Of a stretch of 64,000 nt of DNA, positions 22,645 through 32,128 are shown one piece after another. The stretch is taken from assembly GCF_000732925.1 (NCBI RefSeq), contig NZ_CP008953.1, positions 6,448,001 to 6,512,000 on the forward strand, written 5' to 3'. Position 1 is the stretch's first letter. Each line of letters starts with the position of its first letter. The notes beneath the pieces were generated by a model, which was not told the DNA's origin, did no database searches, and was given only the letters and a program-made list of their open reading frames with translations. The position numbers and the translations under genes are program-made. This DNA comes from Amycolatopsis japonica (GTDB taxonomy: Bacteria; Actinomycetota; Actinomycetes; Mycobacteriales; Pseudonocardiaceae).

Positions 22645-23448
22645 ATGAGTACTGCGGAACTCGACGGCATCACCGTCGCTTACGACGACCTCGGCACCGG
22701 GTTGCCCGTCGTCCTCGTCCACGGCCACCCCTTCAATCGTTCGATGTGGCGGCCCCAGGCCGAACGGTTCAGCCGGGAGGGCTACCGGGTCATCACCGCG
22801 GACCTCCGCGGGTACGGCGAGACGACCATGCCGCCGGAGAGCACGAAGACCGGACTCGACGTCTTCGCCAAGGACATCTGCCGTCTCGCGGATCGCCTCG
22901 GTCTCGGGCGCTTCGTACTGGGCGGCCTCTCCATGGGCGGGCAGATCGTCATGGAGTTCCACCGCACCTACCCCGAGCGCGTCGCCGGCCTTCTGCTCGC
23001 CGACACCTCTCCCCAACAAGAGACAGAGGAGGGCAAGCGCGTCCGCAACGAGATGGCGGACCGCGTCCTCGCGGAAGGACTGAACCCCTACGCGGAGGAA
23101 GTGCTGACGAAGATGGTCTCCCCGGAGAACGTCCGCACGATGCCGGACGTGGCGGCGCACGTCCTCGGGATGATGCGCACGACGCCCAAGGAAGGAGCGG
23201 CGGCCGCGCTCAGGGGCCGCGCCGAGCGTCCGGACTACCGGGAGAGCCTCACCCGCGTGGAAGTACCGGCCCTGGTCGTGGTCGGGACCGAGGACGAGTT
23301 CACGCCGGTCGCGGACGCCGAGCTCATGCACGACCTCATCCCCGGCTCCACCCTGGCGGTGATCGAGGGCGCCGCGCACATGCCTAACCTGGAGCGCGAG
23401 GCCGAGTTCAACGACGTGTTCGCACGATTCTTGAAAGAGATTGACTGA
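22645..23448 (+). CDS. Alpha/beta-fold hydrolase
   Basis: 267 residues with the alpha/beta hydrolase layout: oxyanion-hole loop VLVHGHPFNRSMW, nucleophile elbow GLSMGG (Ser about 95), acid Asp in VVGTEDEFTP and the final His in GAAHMPNLE. It resembles the 3-oxoadipate enol-lactonase/haloperoxidase-like branch; the substrate is unknown. ATG 22645 was chosen because the open frame upstream is rRNA leader. The stop and next start overlap (TGATG), so it is coupled to the SDR gene. Confidence 0.88.
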   Translation: MSTAELDGITVAYDDLGTGLPVVLVHGHPFNRSMWRPQAERFSREGYRVITADLRGYGETTMPPESTKTGLDVFAKDICRLADRLGLGRFVLGGLSMGGQIVMEFHRTYPERVAGLLLADTSPQQETEEGKRVRNEMADRVLAEGLNPYAEEVLTKMVSPENVRTMPDVAAHVLGMMRTTPKEGAAAALRGRAERPDYRESLTRVEVPALVVVGTEDEFTPVADAELMHDLIPGSTLAVIEGAAHMPNLEREAEFNDVFARFLKEID

Positions 23449-24206
23449 TGCCCCAGAAGACCGTTTTCGTGACCGGTGCCAGCGCCGGGTTCGGCGTCGA
23501 GATCGTCCGCCGGTTCGCCGCCGACAGCGCCAAGGTCGTCGCGGCCGCGCGCAGCAAGGACCGGCTCGACAAGCTGGCCGGCGAGCTGGGCGAGAACGTC
23601 CTCCCCTTCGAGCTCGACGTCCGGGACGCCGACGCGGTGGCCGCCCTCCCCGGCACGCTGCCCGCCGAGTTCGCCGAAGTCGACCTGCTGGTCAACAACG
23701 CCGGCCTCGCGAAGGGGCTCGAGCCCGCCCACCGGGCGAAGCTCGACGACTGGGACCAGATGATCGACACGAACATCAAGGGGCTCGCGCACCTCACCCG
23801 CGCCCTGCTGCCCGGCATGGTCGAGCGCGGCCGCGGGCACGTGATCAACATCGGCTCGGTCGCGGGCAGTTACCCGTACCCCGGCGGCAACGCGTACGGC
23901 GCGACCAAGGCTTTCGTGCACCAGTTCAGCCTGAACCTGCGCGCGGACCTGCAGGGCACCGGCGTCCGGGTGACCAACGTCGAGCCGGGCCTGGTCGGCG
24001 GCACCGAGTTCTCCGTCGTCCGGTTCGAGGGCGACCAGGGCAAGGCGGACAACGTCTACAAGGGCACGACGCCGCTGACGGCCGCCGACGTGGCCGAGTC
24101 CGTCTTCTGGGCGGCTTCGCAGCCGGAGCACGTGAACATCAACGTCATCGAGTTGATGCCGGTGGTGCAGAGCTTCTCCGCGCTCCATATTCACCGAGAG
24201 AGCTGA
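23448..24206 (+). CDS. Short-chain dehydrogenase, YdfG-like
   Basis: 252 residues, classical SDR: cofactor motif TGASAGFG (9-16), NNAG (about 83-86), Ser in INIGSVAGSYPYPG, and YGATK with catalytic Tyr and Lys. The length, the VNNAGLAKGLEPAHRAKLDDWDQMIDTN stretch and the 'NVEPGLVGGTEFSVVRF' loop match YdfG/serine 3-dehydrogenase-type NADP enzymes acting on 3-hydroxy acids. It is translationally coupled to the upstream hydrolase. Its last 62 bases overlap the 3' end of the opposite-strand transposase-like gene. Confidence 0.9.
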   Translation: MPQKTVFVTGASAGFGVEIVRRFAADSAKVVAAARSKDRLDKLAGELGENVLPFELDVRDADAVAALPGTLPAEFAEVDLLVNNAGLAKGLEPAHRAKLDDWDQMIDTNIKGLAHLTRALLPGMVERGRGHVINIGSVAGSYPYPGGNAYGATKAFVHQFSLNLRADLQGTGVRVTNVEPGLVGGTEFSVVRFEGDQGKADNVYKGTTPLTAADVAESVFWAASQPEHVNINVIELMPVVQSFSALHIHRES

Positions 24207-25743
24207 GACCGAAGAGGTCGAAGAGCGCCTGCTGTTCCGGGTTCCGCTCGGTCAGCAGGCGCCGCGTCCGCGGTCGGCCGCCGGTGGACGGATACCGCAG
24301 CACCGTCTCCCCTATCCCCGCGAGGCTGTCCATCAGTTCGCGGACCGACAGGTTCATCCCCGCGCGGTCGGCCTCGCGCCGCATGAGGTGGGTGACCGTG
24401 GACGCGAGCACCGTGACCAGCGTGTGCACGGCGATCCGGTGCGGCGTCCACTCCCAGCGCGGGGCCGGGCCGGTGACGGCGGGGCCGGTCAGCCAGCGGA
24501 ACGTCGAGTCGAGGTGGGTGCGGGCGCGGTACGCGGTGACGACCTCGGCCACCGGCCAGTCGTGGTCGGTGACCAGCACCTGCTTGCCGAAGAACTCGTC
24601 GTGCAACCGCGACACCGCGGCGTCGTCGACCTTCCAGGTCAGCCGGATCTCCCCCGGCCTCGTCCCGGTCAGTGCCGGTGAGAGCACCCGTTCGACGCGG
24701 CGGCCGCGGGTGATCCGGGCGATTTCGGCGTTCACCTGGCCGCGGTCGCCCCGGTACGTGCCCGAGGCCAGCGCGGCGTCGAGGCCGGCGAGTTCGCGCG
24801 TCGCGGTGCCCAATTCCTCGCCGAACGCGCGGGCCTGCGCGTTGTGCAGGGTCTCCGAATGCGTGAGGATCACGCGCCGCCTCATCCCGGCGACCACGGC
24901 CCGGGTGTCGAGGGCGGTCAGCCCGGCGAAGCGTTCCGGGTCGACGGGTTTGCGCGCGGACGGTGGTTTCGCCAGCAGTTCCGGGTGCTCCGACAGCGGG
25001 AGCGCGCCGACGAAATGCCGTCCGAGGTCCAGTTGCGCGGCCTGACCGGCGGTGAAGACGAGCGTCACGGGATACAGGGAGCGGAGTTCTTCGGCGAGCG
25101 CGGCGAACGGCGGCGCCCCTTCCCGCGGGTACACGTGCGACGCCAGCGGGATCGCGCCGTCCTTGGTCACCACCAGCCCGAGACCGGCGAGTTCGCAGCG
25201 GCAGGGGTCGGCCGTGGTGAAGGTAGCGAACTGCGGGACGTCGACGGCGAGCGCGGCGTCGCCCGTCCCCAGCCAGGAGAGCACCGCGTCGGCGACGGCG
25301 GTCTCGATCCGCGCGATCCGTTCCGGGGTGAGGCGTTGCAGGGCCCGCCGGTGATTGGGCAGGTCGGCCTGGAGGAATTCCCGGGCGACGGAGTCACGCC
25401 ACCAGTCGGCCAACTGCGTTTCCGGCGCGGTCGCCCGGTGCAGGACGGCGAGCGCGAGATGCGTCCCCAGGGTGGTCGCCGCGCGCTGGGCTCCGACGGC
25501 TTCGTCGACTCGGCGCACGAAGTCGAGCCGTCGCAGCGTGGCCCACACCGCCGCGACGTCGCCGAAGGTCCGGTGACGCGCTTCGCCGGGCGCGGAGACG
25601 TCGCCGTCCATCGCACGTCCGATCTCCTCGGCCGTGCCGAGATAACGCTGCGAGACCACCCTCGGCTCGCCGTCGACCCGCGCGGAGGTGACGAGGTAGT
25701 AGTACGTCCGCCCGCCGACCTTCTTGCCGATCACCGAAGCCAC
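24145..25743 (-). CDS. IS1634-type transposase-derived protein with degraded catalytic triad
   Basis: 532 residues with the IS1634/IS1549-like DDE transposase plan: N-terminal VGGRTYYYLVTSARVDGEPRV and QRYLGTAEEI; first Asp in ALAVDVPQF; a GLVVTKDGAIPLASHVYPRE block; and the C-terminal TAYRARTHLDSTFRWLTG with PHRIAVHTLVTVLASTVTHL. The second catalytic Asp block (normally ADRGM) reads FTAGQAAQ here, and the usual Glu of the W-x-V-E-x-A-F-R motif is Asp. I therefore think it cannot transpose. I find no terminal inverted repeats, and base composition is that of the host. It may be a domesticated protein. It overlaps the SDR gene by 62 bases. Confidence 0.8.
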   Translation of the reverse strand: MASVIGKKVGGRTYYYLVTSARVDGEPRVVSQRYLGTAEEIGRAMDGDVSAPGEARHRTFGDVAAVWATLRRLDFVRRVDEAVGAQRAATTLGTHLALAVLHRATAPETQLADWWRDSVAREFLQADLPNHRRALQRLTPERIARIETAVADAVLSWLGTGDAALAVDVPQFATFTTADPCRCELAGLGLVVTKDGAIPLASHVYPREGAPPFAALAEELRSLYPVTLVFTAGQAAQLDLGRHFVGALPLSEHPELLAKPPSARKPVDPERFAGLTALDTRAVVAGMRRRVILTHSETLHNAQARAFGEELGTATRELAGLDAALASGTYRGDRGQVNAEIARITRGRRVERVLSPALTGTRPGEIRLTWKVDDAAVSRLHDEFFGKQVLVTDHDWPVAEVVTAYRARTHLDSTFRWLTGPAVTGPAPRWEWTPHRIAVHTLVTVLASTVTHLMRREADRAGMNLSVRELMDSLAGIGETVLRYPSTGGRPRTRRLLTERNPEQQALFDLFGLSSLGEYGARRSSAPPASTR

Positions 25744-25815
25744 ACTTTAGGTAATACACGCCGACCCCTTGATCGGCAACCAAGATCACGCTCTGACCAG
25801 CGGAAACAGTGATCA

Positions 25816-25829
25816 CACCCACGTGGGTG
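25816..25829. promoter_or_regulatory. 14-bp palindrome upstream of fbiC
   Basis: CACCCACGTGGGTG is a perfect dyad 57 bases before the fbiC start and 73 bases upstream of the divergent transposase-like gene. It may be a repressor site; no factor is identified. Confidence 0.45.
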
Positions 25830-25886
25830 ACGCGGTGGCGGGATGCACACTGGCAGGTGGAGCGAGTCCGGCCATAGCGTGCGGGA

Positions 25887-28484
25887 ATGGCATCCCCTGC
25901 TGACGCGAACGCCCCCACCACCTCGGCGATGCGCCGGGCGCTCGCCAGGGCGCGCGACGGGAAGACCCTCGACATCACCGAGGCCTCGATCCTGCTCCAG
26001 GCGCGCGGCGACGACCTCAAGACGCTGTCAGAGCACGCCTCGAGGGTCCGCGACGCCGGGCTCGTCGCGGCCGGCCGTCCCGGCGTGGTCACCTACAGCC
26101 GTTCGGTGTTCATCCCGCTGACCCGGCTGTGCCGGGACCGCTGCGGCTACTGCACCTTCGCGACCGTTCCCGGCCGCCTCGAATCGCCGTTCCTCTCCCC
26201 CGACGAGGTGCTCGACATCGCCCGCAAGGGTGCCGCGATGGGGGTCAAGGAAGCGCTCTTCACCCTCGGCGACCGTCCGGAGGACCGCTGGAAGGCGGCG
26301 AAGGACTGGCTCGACGCGCACGGTTACGACGACACGCTGTCCTACGTCCGGGCGATGGCGATCCGGGTGCTCGAAGAGACCGGCGTCCTCCCCCACCTCA
26401 ACCCCGGCGTGCTGACCTGGCAGGACTTCCAGCGGCTCAAGCCGGTGTCGGCGTCGATGGGCATGATGCTGGAGACGACGGCGAAGCGGCTGTACACCGA
26501 GAAAGGCGGCCCGCACTACGGCTCGCCGGACAAGGACCCGGACGTCCGCCTGCGGGTGCTGGAGGACGCCGGCCGCAGTTCGGTGCCGTTCACCACGGGC
26601 ATCCTGATCGGCATCGGCGAGAACTTCGAAGAACGCGCCGACTCCCTGTTCGCCATCCGCAAGGTCGCGAAGACCTACGGCGGCATCCAGGAGGTCATCG
26701 TCCAGAACTTCCGCGCGAAGCCGGACACGAAGATGCGCGCGACCCCGGACGCCGATCTCGAAGAACTCGCCGCGACCATCGCCGTCGCGCGGCTGGTGCT
26801 CGGGCCGCGGATGCGCATCCAGGCGCCGCCGAACCTGATCGGCCAGCAGTACGAGCTGATGCTGAACGCGGGCATCGACGACTGGGGCGGTGTCTCGCCG
26901 CTGACCCCCGACCACGTGAACCCCGAACGCGCGTGGCCGCAGATCGACGAGCTCAAACGCCGCACCGAGGCGCTCGGGTTCACCGTGCGCGAGCGGCTGC
27001 CGATCTATCCGGAGTACGTCAAGGCGGGCGAGCCGTGGCTGGACCCGCGGCTGAACGCGCATCTCGCGCCGCTGACCGACACCGGGACCGGGCTCGCGAT
27101 CGAAGAGGCCATCCCGGTGGGCATCCCGTGGCAGGAGCCGGACGGCGGGTGGAAGGAGGCCGGGCGTACCGATCTGCACGTCGAGGTCGACACCGTCGGG
27201 CGCACGGAGGACCGCCGCAGCGACTTCGACTCGGTCTACGGCGACTGGGCCGAGATCAAGGGCAACATCAAGACCGGGCCGCAGCGGTTCGACACCGACA
27301 TCCGGGATGCCTTGCGCAGCGCGGAAAAGGACCCCGCCGGACTCTCGGACGACGCGGCGCTGGCGCTGCTGCACGCCGACGGGCCGGAGCTCGACGCGCT
27401 CGCGAAGATCGCCGACGACCTGCGTCGCGAGGTGAACGGCGACGACGTCACCTTCGTCGTCACGCGGAACATCAACTTCACCAACGTCTGTTACACGGGC
27501 TGCCGGTTCTGCGCGTTCGCCCAGCGGCGCACCGACGCCGACGCGTACACGCTCTCGCTGGAGCAGGTCGGCGACCGCGTCGACGAGGCGTGGGCCGCCG
27601 GCGCGACCGAGATCTGCATGCAGGGCGGCATCCACCCGGATCTGCCGGGTACCGCGTACTTCGACCTCGCGGCGGAGGTGAAACGCCGTCAGCCGGACAT
27701 CCACCTGCACTCGTACTCGCCGATGGAGGTCGTCAACGGCGCTTCGCGGACGAACCTCTCGATCGAGGATTGGCTGGCGCGGGCGAAGGAAGCCGGCGTC
27801 GACTCGCTGCCGGGCACGGCCGCGGAAATCCTCGACGACGACGTGCGTTGGGTACTGACCAAGGGCAAGCTGCCGACGTCCGAATGGATCAACGTCGTCA
27901 CCACCGCGCACAAACTCGGCATCACGACGACGTCGACGATGATGTACGGCCACGTCGACACTCCGGCGCACTGGGTCGGGCACCTGAAGCTGCTGGCGAA
28001 ACTGCAGCGGGAAGGCCTGGAGCGCAACGGGCGGCGCGGGTTCAGCGAGTTCGTGCTGCTGCCGTTCATCCACCAGAGTTCCCCGATCTACCTCGCCGGG
28101 CTGGCGAGGGCGGGTACGACGCTGCGCGAGAACCGCGCGGTGCACGCGCTGGCCCGCCTGCTGCTGCACGGGATGATCGACAACATCCAGAGTTCGTGGG
28201 TGAAACTCGGCGAGGAGGGCAGCCGCGCGGTGCTGCAAGGCGGGGTCAACGACATCGGCGGGACGCTGATGGAGGAGACGATCAGCCGAATGGCCGGCGC
28301 GGCGAACGGGTCGTACAAGACGATCAGCGACATGCGCGCGATGGTCGAGCCGCTGGGCCGCCCGCTGCGGCAGCGGACCACGGAGTACGGCACGCCGACC
28401 GCCGAGCGGATCGCCGCGGCCCAGGCGTCCGACGGCGTCGCGACCGCGGTGCGGCGGCCGCTCCTGCCGCTTGTCACCAGCTGA
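25887..28484 (+). CDS. fbiC: FO synthase FbiC (CofG-CofH fusion), F420 biosynthesis
   Basis: 865 residues joining two radical-SAM enzymes. The N-terminal CofG half has the cluster motif CRDRCGYC near residue 82; the C-terminal CofH half has CYTGCRFC near residue 537. Together they condense tyrosine and the diaminouracil 5-amino-6-ribitylaminouracil to 7,8-didemethyl-8-hydroxy-5-deazariboflavin, the chromophore of F420. Length and order match actinomycete FbiC. Single gene, followed by a strong hairpin terminator. Confidence 0.96.
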   Translation: MASPADANAPTTSAMRRALARARDGKTLDITEASILLQARGDDLKTLSEHASRVRDAGLVAAGRPGVVTYSRSVFIPLTRLCRDRCGYCTFATVPGRLESPFLSPDEVLDIARKGAAMGVKEALFTLGDRPEDRWKAAKDWLDAHGYDDTLSYVRAMAIRVLEETGVLPHLNPGVLTWQDFQRLKPVSASMGMMLETTAKRLYTEKGGPHYGSPDKDPDVRLRVLEDAGRSSVPFTTGILIGIGENFEERADSLFAIRKVAKTYGGIQEVIVQNFRAKPDTKMRATPDADLEELAATIAVARLVLGPRMRIQAPPNLIGQQYELMLNAGIDDWGGVSPLTPDHVNPERAWPQIDELKRRTEALGFTVRERLPIYPEYVKAGEPWLDPRLNAHLAPLTDTGTGLAIEEAIPVGIPWQEPDGGWKEAGRTDLHVEVDTVGRTEDRRSDFDSVYGDWAEIKGNIKTGPQRFDTDIRDALRSAEKDPAGLSDDAALALLHADGPELDALAKIADDLRREVNGDDVTFVVTRNINFTNVCYTGCRFCAFAQRRTDADAYTLSLEQVGDRVDEAWAAGATEICMQGGIHPDLPGTAYFDLAAEVKRRQPDIHLHSYSPMEVVNGASRTNLSIEDWLARAKEAGVDSLPGTAAEILDDDVRWVLTKGKLPTSEWINVVTTAHKLGITTTSTMMYGHVDTPAHWVGHLKLLAKLQREGLERNGRRGFSEFVLLPFIHQSSPIYLAGLARAGTTLRENRAVHALARLLLHGMIDNIQSSWVKLGEEGSRAVLQGGVNDIGGTLMEETISRMAGAANGSYKTISDMRAMVEPLGRPLRQRTTEYGTPTAERIAAAQASDGVATAVRRPLLPLVTS

Positions 28485-28496
28485 CGAAAATCCCCT

Positions 28497-28540
28497 GACG
28501 GCCCCCTGACTCGCGTACAAACGCGAGGAAGGGGGCCGTC
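28497..28540 (+). terminator. Composite hairpin after fbiC
   Basis: GACGGCCCCCT and AGGGGGCCGTC form the outer stem and CTCGCGT/ACGCGAG the inner stem with an ACAA loop. No long T run follows. It lies 12 bases past fbiC and separates it from the oxygenase operon. Confidence 0.75.
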
Positions 28541-28634
28541 ACGTTGCGTGTGGCACCGCTCACAAGGCCCGGGGGTCGCGGGCGTTTTCTGTGCTAAACC
28601 CGAGAATCACTTCCGGGCAGCCGAGAGGACGTCG

Positions 28635-29486
28635 ATGACCGCGAGCGCAGTCCAAGTGGCCGATACCGCCCGCTATCCGTTGTCCGAACCGGGAAGCCCG
28701 GCATGGCGCAAAATCGTTTCCCGCACCCGCGCCGAACTGCGGGAAACGGGCTGCAGCGTGCTGGCCGACTTCATCCGTCCGGAGTTGCGAGACGTCCTTC
28801 GCCACGAAGGCGCGAAGATCGCTCCGGAGGCGTACGCGAAGGTCGAACGCGTCAACGCCTACAACATCGCCATCGACACTCCGCTGCCGGAGGACCATCC
28901 CGGCCGCACGATCATGGAACGCGGCAACGCTTTCGTGGCGCGGGACCGGATCCCGGCGACCGCGGTGATCCAGCAGCTGTACTCGAGCCGCGAGTTCCAG
29001 CGGTTCGTGGCCGACTGCTTCGAACTCCCCGAGCTGCACGAACTCGCCGATCCGCTGTCCGGCCTGGTGCTCAACGTGATCGAACCGGGCCGCGCGCATC
29101 CGTGGCATTTCGACACCAACGAGTACACGGTCAGCATGCTCACGCAGGAAGCGGCCGACGGCGGTGTCTTCGAGTACTGCCCGAACATCCGCTCCGAAAC
29201 GGCGGAGAACTTCGACGACGTCCGTGCCGTCCTGGCGGGCGAAGGTGAGCACCTGATCAGGCGGCTCACTCTGCGTCCTGGCGATCTTCAGCTGTTTCGC
29301 GGACGCTTCGCGCTGCACCGGGTGAGTAGTGTTCAAGGGGCAGTCGCCCGCCATTCCGCGATCTTCGCGTACAGCGAGCGCCCTGGGGTCATCGGCAGTC
29401 CGGAACGGACGAGGCAACTGTTCGGCCGGGTCCTGCCGGAACACGTCGCTTCGGCGGCGGTCCGGGGCGATCAGCTGCTCGACTAA
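28635..29486 (+). CDS. HalD/BesD-like 2-oxoglutarate, Fe(II)-dependent oxygenase
   Basis: 283 residues. The iron-binding triad is visible: His158-x-Asp160 in HPWHFDTNEY and a distal His228 in GRFALHRV, with Arg239 (VARHSAIF) as possible 2-oxoglutarate anchor. The family includes free amino-acid halogenases, where the Asp is Gly; here Asp160 is present, so hydroxylation rather than chlorination is expected. ATG 28635 was chosen as the first start giving a family-like N-terminus; the frame continues upstream without RBS. It is the first gene of an operon with a methyltransferase and a carnitine acyltransferase, which suggests a polar amino-acid substrate such as lysine; that substrate is inferred. 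Confidence 0.8.
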   Translation: MTASAVQVADTARYPLSEPGSPAWRKIVSRTRAELRETGCSVLADFIRPELRDVLRHEGAKIAPEAYAKVERVNAYNIAIDTPLPEDHPGRTIMERGNAFVARDRIPATAVIQQLYSSREFQRFVADCFELPELHELADPLSGLVLNVIEPGRAHPWHFDTNEYTVSMLTQEAADGGVFEYCPNIRSETAENFDDVRAVLAGEGEHLIRRLTLRPGDLQLFRGRFALHRVSSVQGAVARHSAIFAYSERPGVIGSPERTRQLFGRVLPEHVASAAVRGDQLLD

Positions 29487-29501
29487 GTCAGGAGCTTGGC
29501 C

Positions 29502-30341
29502 GTGCCTTTGGATTCGACCGGCAAGATCAATTTCGACGACATCTACACCGCGCCCGATCCACGCGCCTTCTTCGGCACGTTGCGCCGTCTGGACTACGAC
29601 ATCCCGCAGCAGGCGAAGGCCTACTTCGCGAAATTGATCGACGAGTACCGCGCGGAGGCCGACGTCAAGGTCCCGACGGTGCTCGACCTGGGCTGTTCCT
29701 ACGGTGTCAACGCGGCGCTGTACAGATGCGACACCACGATGGAACGGCTGTACGACCACTACGCGTCCGCCGGCGCGCTGAGCCGGGACGAACTGATCGC
29801 GCGTGACCGCCGGATGGACGCAGTCGGCGATGACGTCCGCTTCATCGGCCTCGACGCCTCCGCGCCCGCTCTGGACTACGCGCTCGCTGCCGGCTTCATC
29901 GACGAAGCGATCCATGCCGATCTGGAGAACGAAGACCCGACTGAGGAACAGCGCGCGTTGCTGTCCGAGGTCGACATCGTCATCTCGACCGGCTGCGTCG
30001 GCTACGTCACCGAGAAGACCCTCGTGCGGATCGCGCGGGAAAACCGGCCGTGGATGGCGCATTTCGTCCTCCGGATGTTCTCCTACGGCCCGGTCGCCGA
30101 CAGCCTCGGCGAACTGGACTACGAGACGACCGGGGTCGAGGGCGTCTTCCGGCAGCGGAAATTCGCTTCGGATGAGGAACAGACGCAGATCCTGGACAAT
30201 CTGTCCGTCGCGGGCGTCGACCCGCGTGGGCTGGAGGCCGGTGGCCGGCTGTACGCACGGCTGTTCGTCTCCCGTCCCCACGGCGCGGCGGGCGGGCTCG
30301 CCTCCGCGCTGAACGCCCTTCCCCTTCGAGATCGAGGATGA
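29502..30341 (+). CDS. Class I SAM-dependent methyltransferase
   Basis: 279 residues. The SAM motif I is VLDLGCSYGVN (60-70), motif II-like FIGLDASAPALDYA and motif IV-like VDIVISTGCVGYV. The N-terminal part (FDDIYTAPDPRAFFGTLRRLDYDIPQQAKAY) is specific to the subgroup. GTG 29502 is preferred over the in-frame TTG at 29496, because AGGAG (29490-29494) lies seven bases before the GTG but only one before the TTG. It is 15 bases after the oxygenase gene, and its stop overlaps the acyltransferase start (ATGA). The substrate is unknown; in context it may N-methylate the amino acid that the oxygenase hydroxylates. Confidence 0.85.
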   Translation: MPLDSTGKINFDDIYTAPDPRAFFGTLRRLDYDIPQQAKAYFAKLIDEYRAEADVKVPTVLDLGCSYGVNAALYRCDTTMERLYDHYASAGALSRDELIARDRRMDAVGDDVRFIGLDASAPALDYALAAGFIDEAIHADLENEDPTEEQRALLSEVDIVISTGCVGYVTEKTLVRIARENRPWMAHFVLRMFSYGPVADSLGELDYETTGVEGVFRQRKFASDEEQTQILDNLSVAGVDPRGLEAGGRLYARLFVSRPHGAAGGLASALNALPLRDRG

Positions 30342-32116
30342 TCGTGAGCAGTCCGGAACCGTCCCCCCGCACGTTCGGCAACGAGGACAGCCTGCCGCGG
30401 GTCCCCGTCCCCAGCCTGGAGGACACCTGCCGCCGGTTCCTCGAGTGGTGCTCGCCGCTGCTCACCCCCGGCGAACTCGCCGAGACCGAAGGCGCCGTCA
30501 CCGAGTTCCTCGCCGAAGGAAGCCCAGCGCACGAGCTGCAGAGCGCGCTCGAGGCCTACGACAAGCGCGAAGACGTCCGAAGCTGGCTCGACACCTTCTG
30601 GCCGTATCGCTACCTCGGCCGTCGCGACCGGATCGCCCTCAACGCGAACTTCTTCTTCCTGTTCACCGAATCCCCGCTGGAACAGCTGGAGCGCGCGGCC
30701 GAACTGACGGCTTCGGCGGTGGACTACAAGCTGAAGCTCGACGAGGAACTGATCCCGCCGATCCTGCTGCGCGGGCGGCCCCAGTCGATGGTGCAGCACA
30801 AGTTCCTGTTCTCGGCGACCCGCATCCCCGGCGCCGCGCAGGACACCGCGCGCACGCCGTACCGCGAGGACTGGCCGGGGCCGTCGAGGGCGCGGCACAT
30901 CGTGGTCTTCCACCGCGACACCCCGTTCCGGATGGACGTCATCGCGCCGGACGGCCGGCCGTATTCCCCCGAACAGCTGGTCGCGGGACTGCAGGCCATC
31001 GTCAAGTCGGGGACCTTGGTCGAGGACCCGCGGACCGCCGCCGGGCATTTCACCACCAAGGCCAGGGCCGAATGGGCGGCGACGCGGGAAGCGTTGCTGG
31101 CGGCGGGGAACGCGGCCGCGCTCGACGACATCGAGACGGCGTTGTTCTGCCTGTGCCTGGAGGACTTCACGCCGTCGGGCACGCAGGAGGCGTGCGACGC
31201 CCTGCTGCACGGCGACAGCGGGAACCGCTGGTTCGACAAGGCCGTGTCGCTGATCGTGTTCGAGGACGGCACGGCGGGGCTGAACGTCGAGCACTGTGAA
31301 CTGGACGGGACCACGATCCTCGGGTTCACCGACGCGCTGCTCAGCGGTACGCGGCTGGAGCGGCCGCCCGCCGACGGTGTGCCGTCGTCCGAGGTCATCG
31401 AGTTCGTCCTGGGTGACGCGCTGCGCGAAGACGCCCGCGCCGCAGCCGCGTCCTTCGCCGAATACGCCGACGCGACCGCTACGAAGACGGTGTCCTTCAC
31501 CGACTTCGGCGCGAACCGGGCGAAGGAGCTCGGGATGTCCCCGGACGCCTTCGCGCAGATGGCGTACCAGCTCGCGCACAAGCGGGCGAAGGGGATCACG
31601 GGCGCGACGTACGAGTCGATCGCGACGCGGCAGTACCAGAACGGGCGCACCGAAGCGATGCGCGTGGTGACGCCCGAGGTGCTGTGGTTCGTCCAGGTGA
31701 TGGACGACCCGCAAGCCGACCGCCAGACCCGTCAGGCGGCTTTCCGCGCGGCGGCCGCGAAGCACGTCACGCGGGCGAAGGAGTGCCAGGCGGGCGACGC
31801 GCCGGAGCAGCACCTATGGGAGCTGCAGCTGATCCAGAAGCGGCGTGGCGTCGAGGACTCCCCGTCGCTGTACTCGTCGCCCGGCTGGCTGAAGATGCGC
31901 AACGACTACCTGAGCACCAGCTCGGCGCCGTCGGTGAACATCCAGTACTTCGGTTTCGGGTCGACCAGCCCGCAGTGCATCGGCATCGCGTACGTGCTGC
32001 TGCCGGAGTCGTTGAATCTGTACCTGTGCACGCCGAAGCACGTGGCGCACGACATGGAGCTGTTCGCGACGGAACTGGCCGACGCGGTGCGTGAACTGCA
32101 GGAGTTGCTGGCCTAG
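30338..32116 (+). CDS. Choline/carnitine O-acyltransferase family protein
   Basis: 592 residues, the usual length of animal-type carnitine acyltransferases but of a divergent bacterial type. The catalytic His319 sits in NVEHCELDGT (family pattern E-H-x3-[DE]-G). Other family landmarks are WLDTFWPYRYLGRRDRI near residue 83, DYLSTSSAPS (the STS motif) and YFGFGSTSPQCIGIAYVL (like the GFG...GYG...Y block). It would transfer an acyl group from acyl-CoA to a hydroxyl on a betaine-like acceptor. ATG 30338 overlaps the methyltransferase stop. It is the last gene of the three-gene operon. Confidence 0.88.
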   Translation: MIVSSPEPSPRTFGNEDSLPRVPVPSLEDTCRRFLEWCSPLLTPGELAETEGAVTEFLAEGSPAHELQSALEAYDKREDVRSWLDTFWPYRYLGRRDRIALNANFFFLFTESPLEQLERAAELTASAVDYKLKLDEELIPPILLRGRPQSMVQHKFLFSATRIPGAAQDTARTPYREDWPGPSRARHIVVFHRDTPFRMDVIAPDGRPYSPEQLVAGLQAIVKSGTLVEDPRTAAGHFTTKARAEWAATREALLAAGNAAALDDIETALFCLCLEDFTPSGTQEACDALLHGDSGNRWFDKAVSLIVFEDGTAGLNVEHCELDGTTILGFTDALLSGTRLERPPADGVPSSEVIEFVLGDALREDARAAAASFAEYADATATKTVSFTDFGANRAKELGMSPDAFAQMAYQLAHKRAKGITGATYESIATRQYQNGRTEAMRVVTPEVLWFVQVMDDPQADRQTRQAAFRAAAAKHVTRAKECQAGDAPEQHLWELQLIQKRRGVEDSPSLYSSPGWLKMRNDYLSTSSAPSVNIQYFGFGSTSPQCIGIAYVLLPESLNLYLCTPKHVAHDMELFATELADAVRELQELLA

Positions 32117-32128
32117 TACGGTTCAGCC

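Noticed and set aside
26028-28520. Long minus-strand and second plus-strand frames over fbiC
   Set aside because: Both are shadows of fbiC, with Arg/Asp-rich random composition and no domain.
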